Assembly: GCA_005884925.1 (NCBI GenBank)
Contig: VAYU01000030.1
Span: 51,950-115,949, forward strand
Direction of reading: 5' to 3'
Source: Actinomycetota bacterium
GTDB lineage: Bacteria; Actinomycetota; UBA4738; HRBIN12
DNA length: 64,000 nt
Part shown: piece after piece, positions 62,223 to 64,000 of the stretch
Layout of the letters: each line of letters begins with the position of its first letter
Numbering within the stretch: position 1 is the stretch's first letter
Notes under the pieces: generated by a model
What the model was told of the DNA's origin: nothing
What the model saw: only the letters and a program-made list of their open reading frames with translations
Database searches by the model: none
Translations under genes and position numbers: made by a program

Positions 62223-63707
62223 TTAGCCGGTGAGGCGATCGACGAGCGCCGCCGCATCCTCGCACGCATCGAGCAGCTCCTCGACATGGGCGCGCGTTCC
62301 GCGGAGAGGCTCGCGCATCGGGATGCGCTGCAACGCGTCCCGGCCGGTATCCAGGATCAGCGAATCCCAGGACGCGGCGGCGATCGCGTCGGGATACTTC
62401 GAGATGCAGCGGCCGCGGAAGAACGCTCGTGTATCCTCCGGCGGCTCCATGATGGCCCGCTCGACCTCTTCATCGGTCGTGAGGCGCTCGACCTTCCCGG
62501 AGTGCGCGAGCCGATGGAAGAGCCCGCGATCGCGCCGGACGTCGTGGTACTGCAGGTCGATCGCACGGAGCTTCGCGTCGCTCCATGCGAGGCCGTCCCG
62601 CTCCCGATATCCCTCGAGCAGCCGAAGCTTGGCCACCCAATCGAGCTGCGCGCTGAGCGTTCGGGGATCGCTCTCGAGCCCGCGCAGGACGGACTCCCAC
62701 CGCTCGACGACCTCCCGGTTCTCCTGGGTGTCGTCCTCACGGTCGACGTACTTGCGGGCCAGCTCGAGGTATTCCCACTGCAGCTGCAGCGCGGTCATCT
62801 TCCGCCCGTCGGTGAGCGACACCGGCGTCCTCAGCGAGACATCGCGGGAAACGTCATGGATGGCGGCCACGGGGTTGACGAGCGAGAAATCCGGAAGGAA
62901 GGCATCCTCGATCATCTTGAGCACGATCGACGTGGTCCCCAGCTTCAGGAACAGGGCCACCTCGCAGAGGTTCGCGTCCCCCACGATCACGTGGAGTCGC
63001 CGGTAGCGCTCGGGATCCGCGTGGGGTTCATCACGGGTGTTGATGATGGGCCGCTTGAGCGTCGTCTCCAGCCCGACCTCGGTTTCGAAGAAGTCGGCCC
63101 GCTGCGTGAGCTGGAACACGTGCTTGCCACGTTCGTCCCACTGCGCCTCGAGCCCGAGCTTGCCGGCGCCGGTGAAGATCTGCCGGCTGACGAAGAACGG
63201 CGTGAGATCGCGAACGATGTCGCCGAACGGCGTCGCCCGATCCATCAGGTAGTTCTCGTGGGTGCCGTAGGAGTTGCCCTTCCCGTCGGAGTTGTTCCTG
63301 TAGATCGCGAGCGCCGGTGAGGAAGGGATCTCCGCCGCGACGATCGCGAGCGAGCGCTCGAGGATGCGCTCTCCGGCCTTGTCGTGGATGACCAGCGATC
63401 GGGGCGACAGGCACTCGGGCGTTGAATATTCGGGGTGAGCGTGATCGACGTAGTAGCGGGCGCCGTTCGGAAGGATCACGTTCGCGAGACCGAGGTCCTC
63501 GTCCGACAGCTCACGACCCGCGACCGGCTCGAACCCGCGGGCGTCGCGGAGGGGCGACTCATCCTCGTAGTCCCAGCGGATCCTCCGGAGACTCCCCGCG
63601 TAGGACGAGATCAGCATCGAGGACGACAGCACGGGGTTGAAGTCGGGCTGGCCGACGGCCGCGATCCCGTACTCCGTCTCGGTGCCGATGACCTTCGGGA
63701 TAGCCAC
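62223..63707 (-). CDS. dop: Deamidase/depupylase Dop
   Basis: A 494-residue relative of PafA. 'KVIGTETEYGIAAVGQPDFN', the Dop-loop region after 'SSSMLISSYAG', 'ARYYVDHAHPEYSTPECLSP', 'RNNSDGKGNSYGTHENYLMD' and 'HVIVGDANLCEVALFLKLGT'. The catalytic Asp is in 'DHAHPEYS'. As Pup here ends in Glu, Dop likely acts only as depupylase. Confidence 0.96.
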   Translation of the reverse strand: MAIPKVIGTETEYGIAAVGQPDFNPVLSSSMLISSYAGSLRRIRWDYEDESPLRDARGFEPVAGRELSDEDLGLANVILPNGARYYVDHAHPEYSTPECLSPRSLVIHDKAGERILERSLAIVAAEIPSSPALAIYRNNSDGKGNSYGTHENYLMDRATPFGDIVRDLTPFFVSRQIFTGAGKLGLEAQWDERGKHVFQLTQRADFFETEVGLETTLKRPIINTRDEPHADPERYRRLHVIVGDANLCEVALFLKLGTTSIVLKMIEDAFLPDFSLVNPVAAIHDVSRDVSLRTPVSLTDGRKMTALQLQWEYLELARKYVDREDDTQENREVVERWESVLRGLESDPRTLSAQLDWVAKLRLLEGYRERDGLAWSDAKLRAIDLQYHDVRRDRGLFHRLAHSGKVERLTTDEEVERAIMEPPEDTRAFFRGRCISKYPDAIAAASWDSLILDTGRDALQRIPMREPLRGTRAHVEELLDACEDAAALVDRLTG

Positions 63708-63718
63708 GGGGGAACCTT

Positions 63719-63734
63719 ACCCGCGTCCGCGGGT
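63719..63734 (-). terminator. Weak hairpin at the end of mpa
   Basis: ACCCGC (63719-63724), loop GTCC, GCGGGT (63729-63734). It overlaps the mpa stop codon and precedes dop by about 12 bases, so it could attenuate read-through. Confidence 0.3.
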
Positions 63735-64000
63735 TACAGGTACTGCCCGGCGCTGACGCGCTCGACCTGCCGGCCCTCTCCTTCGAGACCGAGCAGGGTC
63801 CGGACGTAGACGATCCGCTCGCCCTTCTTGCCCGAGATCCGGGCCCAGTCGTCCGGATTGGTCGTGTTGGGGAGGTCCTCGTTCTCCTTGAACTCGTCGC
63901 GGATCGCGTGGAACAGGTCCTCGCCCTTGATGCCCTTCTCCCCCTTCGAGAGGAACCGCTTGATGGCATCCTTCTTGGCCCGGCGGACGATGTTCTCGAT
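63734..64000 (-). CDS. mpa: Proteasomal ATPase Mpa/ARC, C-terminal part (continues beyond window)
   Basis: The last 88 codons on -, ending TAA at 63734-63736: '[20 protein letters not shown]', '[20 protein letters not shown]', '[20 protein letters not shown]' and the terminus 'RVSAGQYL'. The QYL ending is the HbYX-like tail by which Mpa/ARC docks on the 20S alpha ring. The window ends before the AAA+ core. Its place upstream of dop-pup-prcB-prcA is canonical. Confidence 0.93.
   Translation of the reverse strand: MENIVRRAKKDAIKRFLSKGEKGIKGEDLFHAIRDEFKENEDLPNTTNPDDWARISGKKGERIVYVRTLLGLEGEGRQVERVSAGQYL

Noticed and set aside
61171..62265. A 364-residue version of the proteasome beta subunit
   Set aside because: The extension runs through pup in another frame; the GTG at 61971 overlaps the pup stop and gives a normal 47-residue propeptide.

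Overview
This 64 kb window is high-GC actinobacterial chromosome, almost all of it core genome. The strongest taxonomic evidence is a complete Pup-proteasome locus (mpa/ARC, dop, pup, prcB, prcA, pafA, pafB, pafC), together with GarA/OdhI and FtsR homologues, an Lnt-Ppm fusion and long gene blocks in the same relative order as I remember from Mycobacterium tuberculosis (Rv1691-Rv1713, Rv1822-Rv1832, Rv2051c, Rv2092c-Rv2115c). No family below phylum can be fixed by eye. Many genes start with GTG, operons are packed with ATGA/GTGA overlaps, and many transcription units appear leaderless. The closest fit is an uncultured Actinomycetota lineage outside the well-studied mycobacteria and streptomycetes.

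Layout. 1-1520: 3' part of a 23S rRNA gene, a 5S rRNA gene and the rrn terminator. 1.5-6.4 kb: two TPR proteins, an MBL-fold hydrolase, a small SSB/OB protein, DUF1015, a HAD phosphatase and a phasin-like coiled coil. 6.4-16.7 kb: tlyA-nadK-recN, pyrG-NUDIX-xer-traR/dksA-deoB, then deoA with a degenerate M50-like membrane protein. 16.7-25.5 kb: trpS-scpA-scpB-rluB, aroH-tyrA-aroA-cmk-der, tRNA-Pro and pgsA. 25.5-34.1 kb: gcvH, garA-ftsR-dacA, hpt, a DUF151 nuclease, a CAP-domain exoprotein, a second MerR regulator, a PD-(D/E)xK-like protein and gcvPA-gcvPB. 34.1-37.7 kb: a repeat-rich DUF11 surface protein, a decayed relative of it and a dif-like site. 37.7-48 kb: lnt-ppm, DUF4193, an amidohydrolase, a compact reverse-transcriptase-like protein, Lrp/AsnC, a lipoprotein, an unusual FtsH-like AAA protease and cysS. 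48-57 kb: M24 peptidase, two diacylglycerol-kinase-like proteins, helY, an alpha/beta hydrolase, tatC-tatA and small proteins. 57-64 kb: the pafC-pafB-pafA-prcA-prcB-pup-dop-mpa block.

How it fits together. Nearly all genes left of about 34 kb are on + and most genes right of it are on -, so transcription converges on a 28-bp dif-like sequence at 37694-37721. Together with an Xer recombinase gene, this suggests that the window spans the replication terminus. The main functional groups are chromosome dimer resolution and condensation (xer, scpAB), glycine cleavage and its FHA/MerR regulators, aromatic amino-acid synthesis, pyrimidine and nucleoside metabolism, twin-arginine export and Pup-dependent proteolysis.

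The least explained items are the 222-residue reverse-transcriptase-like protein, the FtsH-like protein with inserts in its ATPase domain, the M50-like protein without its zinc motif, a parS-like palindrome inside an unusual aroA segment, and a tRNA-Pro gene ending three bases before the pgsA start codon. All calls come from reading the sequence; no database search was run.
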